Source: Clostridiales bacterium (GTDB taxonomy: Bacteria > Bacillota > Clostridia > Christensenellales > Pumilibacteraceae). Taken from it: a stretch of DNA of 64,000 nucleotides. Made by a program: the position numbers and the translations under genes. The notes beneath the pieces were generated by a model, which made no database searches, was not told the DNA's origin, and saw only the letters and a program-made list of their open reading frames with translations. Positions 50,774-58,778 of the stretch are shown here, piece after piece. How positions within the stretch are numbered: position 1 is the stretch's first letter; the number at the start of each line of letters is the position of its first letter. The DNA is taken from positions 1 to 64,000 of the forward strand of contig DQGD01000004.1 in the NCBI GenBank assembly GCA_003533505.1. The letters are read 5' to 3'.

Positions 50774-52834
50774 GTGAAAAGATTTTTTATTACGACGGTA
50801 CTCGTGCTGACGGCGGCGCTGTTCGCGCTCTGCGGCTGCGGAGAAACGCCGCTTCCCGACAATCCCGATAATCCCGGCAGCAGCGGCGGTACGGACGGCG
50901 GCTCGGGCGGCAAGACGACGTACACCGTCACGTTCGTGATTGACGGCGAAACGGTGGAAACGCAGGAGCTCAATCCCGGAGAAACGATTGCCGACCCCAA
51001 ATGCGACACGAGCAAGGAGGGACACACTTTCGAGGGCTGGCAGCGACCCGACGGCAAGCTGGTGAAATGGAACTACGTTTCCGAGCGCAAAGTGACCGAG
51101 GACATTACGTTGACGGCTTATTATTCGGTAAACTCGTATAAAATCGGCTTTTACTATATGGGCGAGCAGATAGGCGCTACGAAAAAACTCGGGTACGGCA
51201 GCGAATTTGCGTTCCCGACCGATTTTGCCGTGGGCTCGGCGGTGGAGGTCACGGGCTGGCGCGAGCGCGGAAGCGAGGAAATTATATCGTCGTCTGTCGC
51301 CACCGTCAAACGCGACGCCGCGTACGACGCGGTGGTGAAGCTGAAGCCCTACAAGTCGATAAACTACGACGGCTTTCCCACGGAGTGTTATTACCTATAT
51401 GGCTACGACTGCGAGAACGCGAGCGTAACGCTCGTGTACGACGACGGCTCGGAATACAGCCTTAAAAAATCGGAATATGAGGTCATCGTACCCGACGACT
51501 TCGCGACTGAGTGCAAACAATATAAGATAACGGTAAACATCAAGCTCGAAGAGGGCTTAGAGAGGACTTTTAACGTGAACGTAAAAGAAAACAAGAGCAA
51601 AATCAGCGTACTGTTCATCGGCAACAGCTATTCGGACGACACAATCGACTTGTCGTACAAAGTGGCGAAAGGTTTGGGGTTAGACTCCGTCGACATCGCG
51701 ACGCTGTACCACCCCGGCTGCACGATTGACATGCACCTTAACTTTTTGAAGTCGAATCCGAGAAACTATATTTTCCGCTACTTCGACAAGAACGGCGAGC
51801 TCAACACCGCCGAAGACAACATGAATACCGCAAAGCTGTCCACGATGGAAGAGGGAATTAAATTCAAACCGTGGGATTTCATTATTTTGCAGCAGGGCAG
51901 CAGCATGAGCGGCGTTCCCGGCAGCTATGGTAATATAGGCGCGCTGATAGACTACGTCAGGTCCAAAGCCACCAACCCGAACGTGCGCTTTGCGTTCAAC
52001 ATGACCTGGGCGTACATGGACGGCAGTGTGAGAGACGAGTTCGCCAAGTACGATTACAGTCAGAAAAAGATGTACGACAGCATAATAAGCTCGGTAAAGT
52101 CGCAGGTTGAGCCCAACAAAACCTTTGTGGCAATCATACCCAACGGCACCGCGGTGCAGAACGCCAGAACGTCGGTTGTGGGCGACAACCTGACGCGCGA
52201 CACCTCCGACCACCTGACCTACGGGCTGGGGCGGTATATCGCCGCGCTTACGTTCGTGTCGAAAATGACGGGAGTGAGCGAAGCGGACATTCGTTCGCTC
52301 CCCTATGCACCGAGCGGACTCAGCGCAACGCAAATCGCGATTGCCAAGGAGAGCGCGATAAACGCGCTTAAAACGCCGTTTGCCGTCACCCAATCGACTT
52401 ACGCGCCGCCGGGGATTGTCGCCGACGCGTCGAGCATAGAGGGCAAAACCGAGAAAGAGTTGACTTTTTCGCGCGGCTACTACTATTCGTCGAATCAGAA
52501 CGGAGATTATTACGGCTTAATCTCGTCGGGCGGAATTTCCGGGAACTATTACGCCACCGCGAAGTTTACAAAAGCCGACTTGCCCGTGGGTTCGGTCATC
52601 TATGTTGCGAGAGGCTGGCAGTACCGCCCCGAGGGCTGGATTAACGGCGGCAGAAACCTCGAAGCCGACCGCCCGGCAAACACTTCCGCGCAGTATATCG
52701 TTATCAACGAAGCGTGGTGGGGAAACTACACCGAACGCGCGTTCAACATATCCAAACTCAAGACTACCGACATCACGGGCGAGGCCGACGTAATCCCCAC
52801 GGTGTTCAAAATTTACCTGCCGAACAGCGACTAA
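50774..52834 (+). CDS. DUF4886 SGNH-like lipoprotein with InlB-type repeats
   Basis: A 686-residue lipoprotein starting at GTG behind GGAGG; the lipobox Cys is 20 or 22 (ALCGCGE). A Gly/Ser/Asp linker leads into an InlB/Flg_new repeat (VTFVIDGETVETQELNPGET, HTFEGWQRPDG) and a related second repeat. Residues about 275-545 are a DUF4886 SGNH-like domain: VLFIGNSYSDD with candidate Ser, DFIILQQGSSMSG and TSDHLTYGLGRYIAALTFVS with the probable His. A C-terminal beta domain follows. Likely a surface glycan esterase or binding protein. Monocistronic, ended by a terminator. Confidence 0.78.
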   Translation: MKRFFITTVLVLTAALFALCGCGETPLPDNPDNPGSSGGTDGGSGGKTTYTVTFVIDGETVETQELNPGETIADPKCDTSKEGHTFEGWQRPDGKLVKWNYVSERKVTEDITLTAYYSVNSYKIGFYYMGEQIGATKKLGYGSEFAFPTDFAVGSAVEVTGWRERGSEEIISSSVATVKRDAAYDAVVKLKPYKSINYDGFPTECYYLYGYDCENASVTLVYDDGSEYSLKKSEYEVIVPDDFATECKQYKITVNIKLEEGLERTFNVNVKENKSKISVLFIGNSYSDDTIDLSYKVAKGLGLDSVDIATLYHPGCTIDMHLNFLKSNPRNYIFRYFDKNGELNTAEDNMNTAKLSTMEEGIKFKPWDFIILQQGSSMSGVPGSYGNIGALIDYVRSKATNPNVRFAFNMTWAYMDGSVRDEFAKYDYSQKKMYDSIISSVKSQVEPNKTFVAIIPNGTAVQNARTSVVGDNLTRDTSDHLTYGLGRYIAALTFVSKMTGVSEADIRSLPYAPSGLSATQIAIAKESAINALKTPFAVTQSTYAPPGIVADASSIEGKTEKELTFSRGYYYSSNQNGDYYGLISSGGISGNYYATAKFTKADLPVGSVIYVARGWQYRPEGWINGGRNLEADRPANTSAQYIVINEAWWGNYTERAFNISKLKTTDITGEADVIPTVFKIYLPNSD

Positions 52835-52851
52835 AAAGATATAACGACAAT

Positions 52852-52888
52852 AAAAAACCGCGACCCGAAAACAGGGTTGCGGTTTTTT
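52852..52888. terminator. Bidirectional intrinsic terminator
   Basis: AAAAAACCGCGACCC pairs with GGGTTGCGGTTTTTT (one G-T) over a 7-nt loop. It sits between the convergent DUF4886 and Mrp-type genes and has A and T runs on both sides. Confidence 0.9.
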
Positions 52889-52897
52889 GCCGTTTTA

Positions 52898-53731
52898 TTA
52901 CTTGTTCAGCATCGATTTCAGCAGTTTTCCCACGCCGCTTAGCGCGGTGCAGTCGTTCGCTTCGATTCGACCTGCGTCCACTTCGGCGGCGAGTTTTGTA
53001 TCGAAGGGCAGCTTGCCCAAAACCTCGATGCCGTACTTTTCGGCGATTTCACCCGAGTGGCTCTTGCCGAAAATCTCGATTTTCTTGCCGCAGTCGGGGC
53101 AGAGCACATAGCTCATGTTCTCCACCAGCCCGAGCACGGGAATGTTCATCAGCCGCGCCATATTGACGGCTTTTTCCACAATCATCGACACGAGCTCCTG
53201 CGGCGAGGTGACTATGATAATGCCGTCGACGGGGATTGACTGAAAGACGGTCAGCGGCACGTCGCCCGTTCCCGGCGGCATATCCACGAACATGAAGTCC
53301 ACGTCGCCCCAGATTACGTCCGTCCAGAACTGCTTGACCACGCCGGCAATCATCGGACCGCGCCAGATTGCCGGGTCGGTTTCGTTTTCGGTCAGAAGGT
53401 TCAGCGACATTACAGAAATGCCCGTCTGCGTTTTGACGGGGAACAGCCCGGCTTCCGAGCCCGTAGCCCTTTCCGTCAGCCCGAACGAGCGCGGAATGGA
53501 CGGACCGGTAATGTCCGCGTCGAGTATCGCGGTTTTATAGCCGGCTCGCACGCTTTCCACCGCCGCCAGCGAAGTGACCAGCGATTTGCCCACGCCGCCC
53601 TTGCCGCTCATCACGGCAATTACCTTTTTGATTTTACTCAGCTCGTGCGGTTTTTCCAGCATCGACTCGGGGCTCTGCTTGCTCGGACAAGCCTCGCCGC
53701 ACGTTTCGCAATTATGAGTACATTCGCTCAT
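52898..53731 (-). CDS. Mrp/NBP35-type P-loop ATPase, Fe-S cluster carrier
   Basis: A 277-residue protein that assembles and transfers Fe-S clusters. The deviant Walker A is MSGKGGVGKS. The cluster-bridging CPDC motif is YVLCPDCGKK, and DADITGPSIP and DMPPGTGD are the switch and Walker B regions. The N-terminus has an extra Cys motif (Cys4, Cys8, Cys11, Cys15 in ECTHNCETCGEAC), as in NBP35-like forms, which could hold a second cluster. It has its own promoter and an AAGGAG site. Confidence 0.9.
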   Translation of the reverse strand: MSECTHNCETCGEACPSKQSPESMLEKPHELSKIKKVIAVMSGKGGVGKSLVTSLAAVESVRAGYKTAILDADITGPSIPRSFGLTERATGSEAGLFPVKTQTGISVMSLNLLTENETDPAIWRGPMIAGVVKQFWTDVIWGDVDFMFVDMPPGTGDVPLTVFQSIPVDGIIIVTSPQELVSMIVEKAVNMARLMNIPVLGLVENMSYVLCPDCGKKIEIFGKSHSGEIAEKYGIEVLGKLPFDTKLAAEVDAGRIEANDCTALSGVGKLLKSMLNK

Positions 53732-53763
53732 TTTAATCTCCTTGTGCGCCTCTGCGCCCTTAT

Positions 53764-53792
53764 ATTATAGGACGGCGCGCGCGTTAAGTCAA
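53764..53792 (-). promoter_or_regulatory. Promoter of the Mrp-type gene
   Basis: Minus strand: TTGACT (53792-53787), a 17-nt spacer and a perfect TATAAT (53769-53764). A short GCGC-AGAG-GCGC stem follows at the predicted start. Confidence 0.8.
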
Positions 53793-53830
53793 GCGTAAAA
53801 GCCGCCGCGCAGTCGCGTTTTCCCCTTTTT

Positions 53831-53995
53831 TCAGCTGCCCGAGTACGGGAAAACGCTGTCGCCCTCTCCGGGCGGCGGTATCATCGTGAATTCGGCGAGG
53901 TTTTTGTAGGGCGCGTTCTCCTTGTCCGCAGGCTTTTCGGGTATTATGCCGCCCGATTTCTGCCCTTTGACGTCCTTTTTATGCTTTTTGCTCAT
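53831..53995 (-). CDS. Small hypothetical protein, 54 residues
   Basis: A very short basic protein (MSKKHKKDVKGQKSGG start, ending PPPGEGDSVFPYSGS) with no membrane span. The case for a real gene is the near-perfect AAAGGAGG site 7 nt before the ATG. The Lys-rich start and Pro/Gly-rich end suggest a disordered, nucleic-acid- or ribosome-associated protein; no family recognised. Confidence 0.5.
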   Translation of the reverse strand: MSKKHKKDVKGQKSGGIIPEKPADKENAPYKNLAEFTMIPPPGEGDSVFPYSGS

Positions 53996-54354
53996 ATTTG
54001 CCTCCTTTACGCCTAGTATGACCGCCTCCGCCCGGTTATATCCGCTCGCCGCGGGAGAAAGCGGGTAAACCATAAGGCTAAGTATTCGTTTGATTTTAAA
54101 TTATAGCGCACACTTTAAAACGTAACGCGCACTCTTCGCCCTCAAACGTCATTCAGAGGAGCGAACGGAGCCAATGGGGCGATGTTCGCGACGTGGAATC
54201 CCATGCATGGAGCGAGTACTAATCCTTATGTCGTTTCGGGGGGGTAGCCGAGGAACCAAGCGAAGCGTTATCATTTTAAAGCCACTTCAAGGCTCATCGC
54301 CGTTAAATATTCGCTATCCGCGACAAAAAACTTTTGTTTTTTTCTTAAAAATCG
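53996..54354. other. Intergenic region with repeat copy D
   Basis: Non-coding DNA between the divergent small gene and the ArsR-type gene. Apart from repeat copy D (54151-54222) and the promoter at its right edge I see no feature; the segment 54240-54340 has no credible coding frame. Confidence 0.4.
54151..54222 (-). repeat. Dispersed palindromic repeat, copy D
   Basis: Ends: ATTCAGAGGAG (54151-54161) and GCGACGTGGAATCCC then ATGCATGGAGCGAGTACT (54188-54220). The centre pairs GCGAAC with GTTCGC and GCC with GGC, an imperfect palindrome unlike those of copies B and C. Same orientation as copy B. Confidence 0.7.
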
Positions 54355-54383
54355 TTGACAAATCAGTACGAGGGGATTATAAT
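54355..54383 (+). promoter_or_regulatory. Promoter of the metal-response operon
   Basis: Perfect TTGACA, a 17-nt spacer, perfect TATAAT: the strongest consensus promoter in the window. Such a promoter would need repression, which fits the ArsR-type operator just after it. Confidence 0.9.
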
Positions 54384-54386
54384 GTA

Positions 54387-54412
54387 AACAGTTGAATAAA
54401 TGTTCAACTGTT
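54387..54412 (+). promoter_or_regulatory. Candidate ArsR/SmtB-type operator
   Basis: AACAGTTGAA and TTCAACTGTT are perfect 10-bp inverted arms separated by TAAATG, lying over the predicted transcription start. The TGAA-N6-TTCA core resembles known SmtB/CadC-class sites, so autorepression by the next gene is likely. Confidence 0.7.
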
Positions 54413-54449
54413 GAAACAAGCTTGTGTCCGAGGCGAAGGAGAAGAACAA

Positions 54450-54827
54450 ATGGCAGACGACGAACAAAAATATGTAAACGATTGCTGTGACGACGACGTA
54501 GTACACTCGGGAGCGGTGGAAAGGGTAAAGGCGGCGATGCCCGACGAGGATATGCTGTACGACGCGGCGGAGCTGTTCAAGGTTTTCGGCGACTCGACGA
54601 GGACGCGCATACTTTCCGCGCTGTTTATCGAGGAGCTTTGCGTGTGCGACATCGCGGAAATTCTGGGCATGACGAAGTCCGCCGTTTCGCATCAGCTACG
54701 CACGCTGCGCCAGACGAAAATCGTCAAGGCGAGAAGGTCGGGGAAAGAGATTTTTTATTCGCTCGACGACGACCACATCTCGCGCATTTACAAGACCGCG
54801 ATGGAACACCTTCGCGAAAACGACTGA
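54450..54827 (+). CDS. ArsR/SmtB family metal-sensing repressor
   Basis: A 125-residue winged-helix repressor. It has the ELCVCDIAEILGMTKSAVSH helix-turn-helix; the Cys pair in LCVCD sits at the classical alpha-3 metal site of ArsR/CadC-type sensors, and an N-terminal CC (NDCCDDDV) could add the thiolate ligands seen in CadC. This suggests Cd/Pb/Zn sensing. ATG 54450 follows GAAGGAGAAG. It heads an operon with an HMA metallochaperone and a P1B ATPase. Confidence 0.88.
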   Translation: MADDEQKYVNDCCDDDVVHSGAVERVKAAMPDEDMLYDAAELFKVFGDSTRTRILSALFIEELCVCDIAEILGMTKSAVSHQLRTLRQTKIVKARRSGKEIFYSLDDDHISRIYKTAMEHLREND

Positions 54828-54853
54828 AAAATAGTTACAAAGGAGACATTATT

Positions 54854-55072
54854 ATGAAAAAGGTAATCAGACTTCAGGATTTGGACTGCGCAAACTGCGC
54901 CGCTAAAATGGAACGCGGCATCGAGAAAATCAAGGGTGTCAATTCCGTTTCCGTCGACTTCATGACTCAGAAAATCGTGCTCGACTGCGACGACAACGCC
55001 GTGGACGAGATTATCGCGGAAATGAAGAAGGTTTGTCATAAAATAGAGCCGGACTGCATCATAAAGGCTTAA
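54854..55072 (+). CDS. Heavy-metal-associated (HMA) domain metallochaperone
   Basis: A 72-residue ferredoxin-like HMA protein with the metal-binding loop DLDCANCAAKME and VDFMTQKIVLDC. The DCxxC pattern with an Asp before the first Cys is typical of Zn/Cd/Pb-type HMA domains rather than copper chaperones (MxCxxC). AAGGAG precedes the ATG. It is free-standing, while the ATPase downstream lacks such a domain, so the two probably act together. Confidence 0.88.
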   Translation: MKKVIRLQDLDCANCAAKMERGIEKIKGVNSVSVDFMTQKIVLDCDDNAVDEIIAEMKKVCHKIEPDCIIKA

Positions 55073-55102
55073 AGGCATCTTTTCCGCGCTTTCGTGTGTT
55101 AG

Positions 55103-55299
55103 CTCGCTAGACGTGCGTCCTAGCACGCCGCCCAACCGCTATCATCCGAAATCATCGAAAAATCTGCGCTTTAAGCGCCGCGCGTTTTTCTACGGACTAA
55201 GCGTTTTCGCTTTTGCACGAAACCTCGCTAGACGCATAAACCCGATACGCCGCCAACCGGTTTCGTACAAAATCATCGAAAAATCCGCTCTTTAAGTGC
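55103..55299 (+). repeat. Pair of imperfect direct repeats between metallochaperone and ATPase genes
   Basis: Copy 1 (55103-55178) and copy 2 (55224-55299), 121 nt apart, share CTCGCTAGACG, ACGCCGCC(C)AACCG and AAATCATCGAAAAATC followed by CTTTAAG. In copy 1 the last part forms GCGCTTTAAGCGC, a near-perfect palindrome. The whole 344-nt gap shows no credible gene. Confidence 0.65.
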
Positions 55300-55416
55300 G
55301 AGTGTACGTTTCCGCTTTAAAAAACGGACGGAGATTGAGTAAAAACGGTTTTATAGAAATCGGGACAACGTTATGGAATTACAAGACAAATGCGGCGGTG
55401 TGCCGCGGAGAGAATT

Positions 55417-57330
55417 ATGGCTGAAAAGAAGCTGACGAAAAATCAAAAAGCGCTCATAAGGGTCGTTACGGCGATAGTGCTGTTCGGCGCGGCGTTTATT
55501 ACCGAAAAAGTGCTCGACGCAAAAGCAATCGACACGAGCGTGTGGATGTGGCTGGGAATATACCTTGCGATTTACCTGTTTATCGGCTGGGACGTTGCTT
55601 TCCGCGCGGTGACGGGCGTGTTTCGCGGCGAGTTGCTGGACGAGAACTTTTTGATGTTCATAGCCACCGTCGGGGCGTTCGCCGTCCGCGAGTTTCCGGA
55701 AGCCGTGGCAGTCATGGCGTTTTACCAGCTGGGCGAGCTGTTTCAGAACTACGCGGTGGGCAAATCGCGCGCGTCGATTGCCTCGCTGATGGATATTCGC
55801 CCGGACGTGGCGACGGTCATAAGGGGCGGCGAGGAAATCGTCGTCGACCCCGAGGAAGTGGAAATAGGCGAGATTATTCTCGTCCGTCCCGGCGAAAAAA
55901 TACCGCTTGACGGCGTAGTCGTCGAGGGAACGGGCACACTGAATACGGCGGCGCTCACCGGCGAGTCCGCGCCCGTGGACGTGGCTCCCGGCTCGGAAGT
56001 AATCAGCGGCTCGATAAGCGTGTCGGCGGCGTTCAAAATCCGCTCGACCAAGGCATTCGGCGAGTCGACGGTTTCTAAAATCCTCGACCTCGTGGAAAAC
56101 GCTTCGTCCGAAAAAGCCAAGGCGGAAAACTTTATCACCAAATTCGCGCGTTACTACACGCCTGCGGTGGTTATCGGAGCGGTGTTGCTCGCCGTTGTTC
56201 CGCCGCTGTTTCTGGGAATAAGCGACGGGACGGTGTGGATGTCCTGGCTTACTCGCGCGCTGTCGTTCCTCGTCGTGTCCTGCCCGTGCGCGTTGGTCAT
56301 TTCCGTGCCGCTGTCGTTCTTCGGCGCAATCGGCGGCGCTTCCAAAGCCGGCATACTCGTCAAGGGCGGCAACTACCTCGAGGTGCTCAACGAAACGGAC
56401 GTGTTCGTCATGGATAAGACGGGCACGATAACCAAGGGCAGTTTCGAGGTCAAGAAAGTGCTTCCCGAAGCAAAGCGCGACGAAATCTTAGCCGCCGCGG
56501 CGATTGCGGAAAGACTGTCCACGCACCCGATTGCGCGCTCGATAGAAGAAGCTACGGGCGGCGAAGCTCCGTCCGATTATCGGATAGAGGAAATAGCCGG
56601 CGAGGGCGTAAAGGCCGCTCGCGGCGAAGAGGTCATCTACGCCGGCAACAAGCGGCTTATGGCGAGAGCCGGGGTCGCTGCCGAGGATATAAACGAAGTC
56701 GGCACGATAGTGTACGTCGCGAAAAACGGCGAGTACCTGGGCGCAATCGTTATCGGCGATACCATAAAGCCCGACAGCGCGAGGGCGATTGCCGAGCTGA
56801 AAGCCGAGGGTTCAAGGACGGTGATGCTGACGGGCGACAACGAAAAAACCGCCGCGGCGATTGCCGCCGAGGCAGGCGTCGACGAGTACGCCTCGGGGCT
56901 GCTGCCCGCTGGCAAGGTCGAGCATATCGGCAAGTATCTCGGGCGCAAGAGAAAAACGGCGTTCGTTGGCGACGGCATAAACGACGCGCCCGTGCTGATG
57001 CGCGCGGACGTGGGGCTCGCGATGGGAGCCTTAGGCAGCGATTCCGCGATAGAAGCAGCCGACATAGTGCTTATGAACGACAGCCTCGCTTCCATACCCG
57101 TGGCTAAACGTATCGCGAAAAAGACGATGCGCATCGTGTATGAAAACATCGTGTTCGCGCTGGGCGTAAAAGCCGCTATCCTTATTCTCAGCGCGCTGGG
57201 CATAACGGGCATGTGGCTGGCAATCTTCGCCGACGTCGGCGTAGCCGTGCTCGCGATACTCAACGCAATGCGTATGCTGAGAGCGAATAAACTCGTGGAA
57301 AAAACAAAGAAGGACAAAGCTGCGGCATAA
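55417..57330 (+). CDS. P1B-type heavy-metal ATPase (Zn/Cd/Pb export type)
   Basis: A 637-residue metal efflux ATPase. TM6 has the SCPCALVIS motif (Cys289, Cys291), phosphorylation Asp333 in DKTGTIT, nucleotide-site His370 in STHPIA, MLTGDNEKTA and VGDGINDAPVL. Asp606 in IFADVGVAVLAILNAMRM corresponds to the TM8 Asp of ZntA/CadA-like (P1B-2) pumps, which favours Zn/Cd/Pb over copper. It has no N-terminal HMA domain, unlike most relatives; that domain is encoded separately upstream. ATG 55417 is used over 55390 because GGAGAG precedes it. Confidence 0.9.
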   Translation: MAEKKLTKNQKALIRVVTAIVLFGAAFITEKVLDAKAIDTSVWMWLGIYLAIYLFIGWDVAFRAVTGVFRGELLDENFLMFIATVGAFAVREFPEAVAVMAFYQLGELFQNYAVGKSRASIASLMDIRPDVATVIRGGEEIVVDPEEVEIGEIILVRPGEKIPLDGVVVEGTGTLNTAALTGESAPVDVAPGSEVISGSISVSAAFKIRSTKAFGESTVSKILDLVENASSEKAKAENFITKFARYYTPAVVIGAVLLAVVPPLFLGISDGTVWMSWLTRALSFLVVSCPCALVISVPLSFFGAIGGASKAGILVKGGNYLEVLNETDVFVMDKTGTITKGSFEVKKVLPEAKRDEILAAAAIAERLSTHPIARSIEEATGGEAPSDYRIEEIAGEGVKAARGEEVIYAGNKRLMARAGVAAEDINEVGTIVYVAKNGEYLGAIVIGDTIKPDSARAIAELKAEGSRTVMLTGDNEKTAAAIAAEAGVDEYASGLLPAGKVEHIGKYLGRKRKTAFVGDGINDAPVLMRADVGLAMGALGSDSAIEAADIVLMNDSLASIPVAKRIAKKTMRIVYENIVFALGVKAAILILSALGITGMWLAIFADVGVAVLAILNAMRMLRANKLVEKTKKDKAAA

Positions 57331-57350
57331 TTGTAAAACCGAAATAAAGA

Positions 57351-57382
57351 AAAAAGCTTCCGTTTTTTACGGAAGCTTTTTT
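57351..57382. terminator. Bidirectional intrinsic terminator
   Basis: AAAAAGCTTCCGT pairs perfectly with ACGGAAGCTTTTT over five T residues. It separates the ATPase gene from the convergent alpha-galactosidase gene. Confidence 0.92.
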
Positions 57383-57401
57383 GCCGCTCGGAGCGTTTTA
57401 A

Positions 57402-58694
57402 TCAGTTATACTTCGGCAGCCAATCGCCGTGAGCCTCGAACAAATCGTCGCACATGCTCTTTATGTCGTCCATCGACAGTTCGGCTTTGGTGTGGGGGTC
57501 GAGGTAAGCCGCCATGTACACGTCCTCTTTTTTCCTCGTCACCGCGGCGCGGATAGTCATCAGCTGCACGTTTATATTGGTCATGTTCAGCGCGGCAAGC
57601 TGCTCGGGAAGTCTGCCGACGTGGCAGGGATTAAGCCCGTTTCTGTCCACCATTACGGGCACTTCCACGCACGCTTCGGGAGGCAGATTGTCGATAAGCC
57701 CGGTGTTCAGCACGTTGCCGTGAATACGGAAGGGCACGTCGGTTTCACAGGCTTCGATAATGCGCGAGCCGTACTCGCGGCTTCTCTCGTGCGTCACGTC
57801 GCCGCCGTTCAGGATTTCGTCGCGCTCTTTTGCCCAGCCCTCGATTTGCCTTACGCAGCGGCGCGGATATTCGTCCAGCGGAATATTGTATTTTTCGATA
57901 AAATCCGGGTACTTGTCCTTGATGTAGTAGGGGTGGTATTCGGCGGTGTGCTCGCTGCTCTCGGTGTTATAATAGCCAAAGTGGTTCATCATGTCGAGGC
58001 GCACGCGGTCGCATTCGGGGCGCACCTCGTTAAACTTCTTTTTCATCGCCGGGTACAGGTCGTTGCCGTCCTTGTCCCTGAGCTCGAGCAACCACGCCAT
58101 GTGATTGATGCCGGCGATTTTCCATTTCGCGTCGTTGAGCTCGGGCATGTCGAGCGATTTTGCAAGCCCCGGCACGCACACCTGCACGCTGTGGCAAAGC
58201 CCTACGGTTTTCACACCCGTGTAGCGTTGCATAAAGCCCGTCAGCATAGCCATGGGGTTGGTGTAGTTGAGGAACAGCACGTTCGGGCAGACTTCTTCCA
58301 TGATGTCGGCGTAAGCTTTCATCACGGGAATGGTGCGGAGCGCGCGGAAGATGCCGCCGATACCCAAGGTGTCGGCGATAGTCTGGCGCAAGCCGTACTT
58401 TTTGGGAATCTCGAAGTCGGTCACGGTGCAGGGTTCATAGCCTCCCACCTGAATGGCGTTTATGATGTAATTCGCGCCGCGGAAAGCTTCTCTTGCGTCG
58501 GTGTACTTGTCCACTTTCACGGACTTGTTGTACTTGTCGCGCATAGCAGTGATGATGACGTAGGACTCGTCCAGCCTGCGCTCGTCGATGTCGTACAGCG
58601 CGATTTCATAGTCTTTCAGTTCGCTCAGTAGGCAATCGCCCAGCACGTTTCGTGCGAACACCGTCGAGCCGGCGCCCAGAAAAGTGATTTTCAT
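57402..58694 (-). CDS. melA: GH4 alpha-galactosidase (MelA-like)
   Basis: A 430-residue NAD- and Mn-dependent glycosidase that cleaves alpha-galactosides such as melibiose inside the cell. The Rossmann motif is ITFLGAGSTVFARN; the metal ligands Cys167 and His168 are in GLCHSVQ and His198 in GINHMAW; FLNYTNPMAM and QTIADTLGIGGIFRALRTIP are family blocks. GH4 also includes alpha-glucosidases and galacturonidases, but the length and CHSVQ context fit MelA. Divergent from an AraC regulator, AAGGAG before the ATG. No melibiose transporter adjoins. Confidence 0.9.
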   Translation of the reverse strand: MKITFLGAGSTVFARNVLGDCLLSELKDYEIALYDIDERRLDESYVIITAMRDKYNKSVKVDKYTDAREAFRGANYIINAIQVGGYEPCTVTDFEIPKKYGLRQTIADTLGIGGIFRALRTIPVMKAYADIMEEVCPNVLFLNYTNPMAMLTGFMQRYTGVKTVGLCHSVQVCVPGLAKSLDMPELNDAKWKIAGINHMAWLLELRDKDGNDLYPAMKKKFNEVRPECDRVRLDMMNHFGYYNTESSEHTAEYHPYYIKDKYPDFIEKYNIPLDEYPRRCVRQIEGWAKERDEILNGGDVTHERSREYGSRIIEACETDVPFRIHGNVLNTGLIDNLPPEACVEVPVMVDRNGLNPCHVGRLPEQLAALNMTNINVQLMTIRAAVTRKKEDVYMAAYLDPHTKAELSMDDIKSMCDDLFEAHGDWLPKYN

Positions 58695-58708
58695 TGTTTT
58701 GGTTCTCC

Positions 58709-58737
58709 TTGACTTGTTTTTAATTATTTGTTATAAT
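58709..58737 (+). promoter_or_regulatory. Promoter of the AraC-type gene next to melA
   Basis: TTGACT, a 17-nt spacer and a perfect TATAAT. A CCGAAGC/GCTTCGG stem-loop with a GTGG loop (58746-58763) follows at the predicted transcript start. Confidence 0.8.
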
Positions 58738-58764
58738 TTTTGCGCCCGAAGCGTGGGCTTCGGA

Positions 58765-58778
58765 GCGGTTATAACCGC
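58765..58778. promoter_or_regulatory. Perfect palindrome in the melA/AraC intergenic region
   Basis: GCGGTTATAACCGC is a perfect 14-bp palindrome 13 nt before the regulator's start codon. It may be an operator (autoregulation or melA control). Confidence 0.4.

Noticed and set aside
50656..50871. A 71-residue frame overlapping the start of the DUF4886 gene
   Set aside because: It overlaps the signal peptide of a clear lipoprotein in another frame and has no recognisable features.
55113..55295. A 60-residue open frame in the spacer before the metal ATPase
   Set aside because: No ribosome site, and it runs through the direct-repeat blocks, whose spacing differs between copies; the repeats explain the region better.
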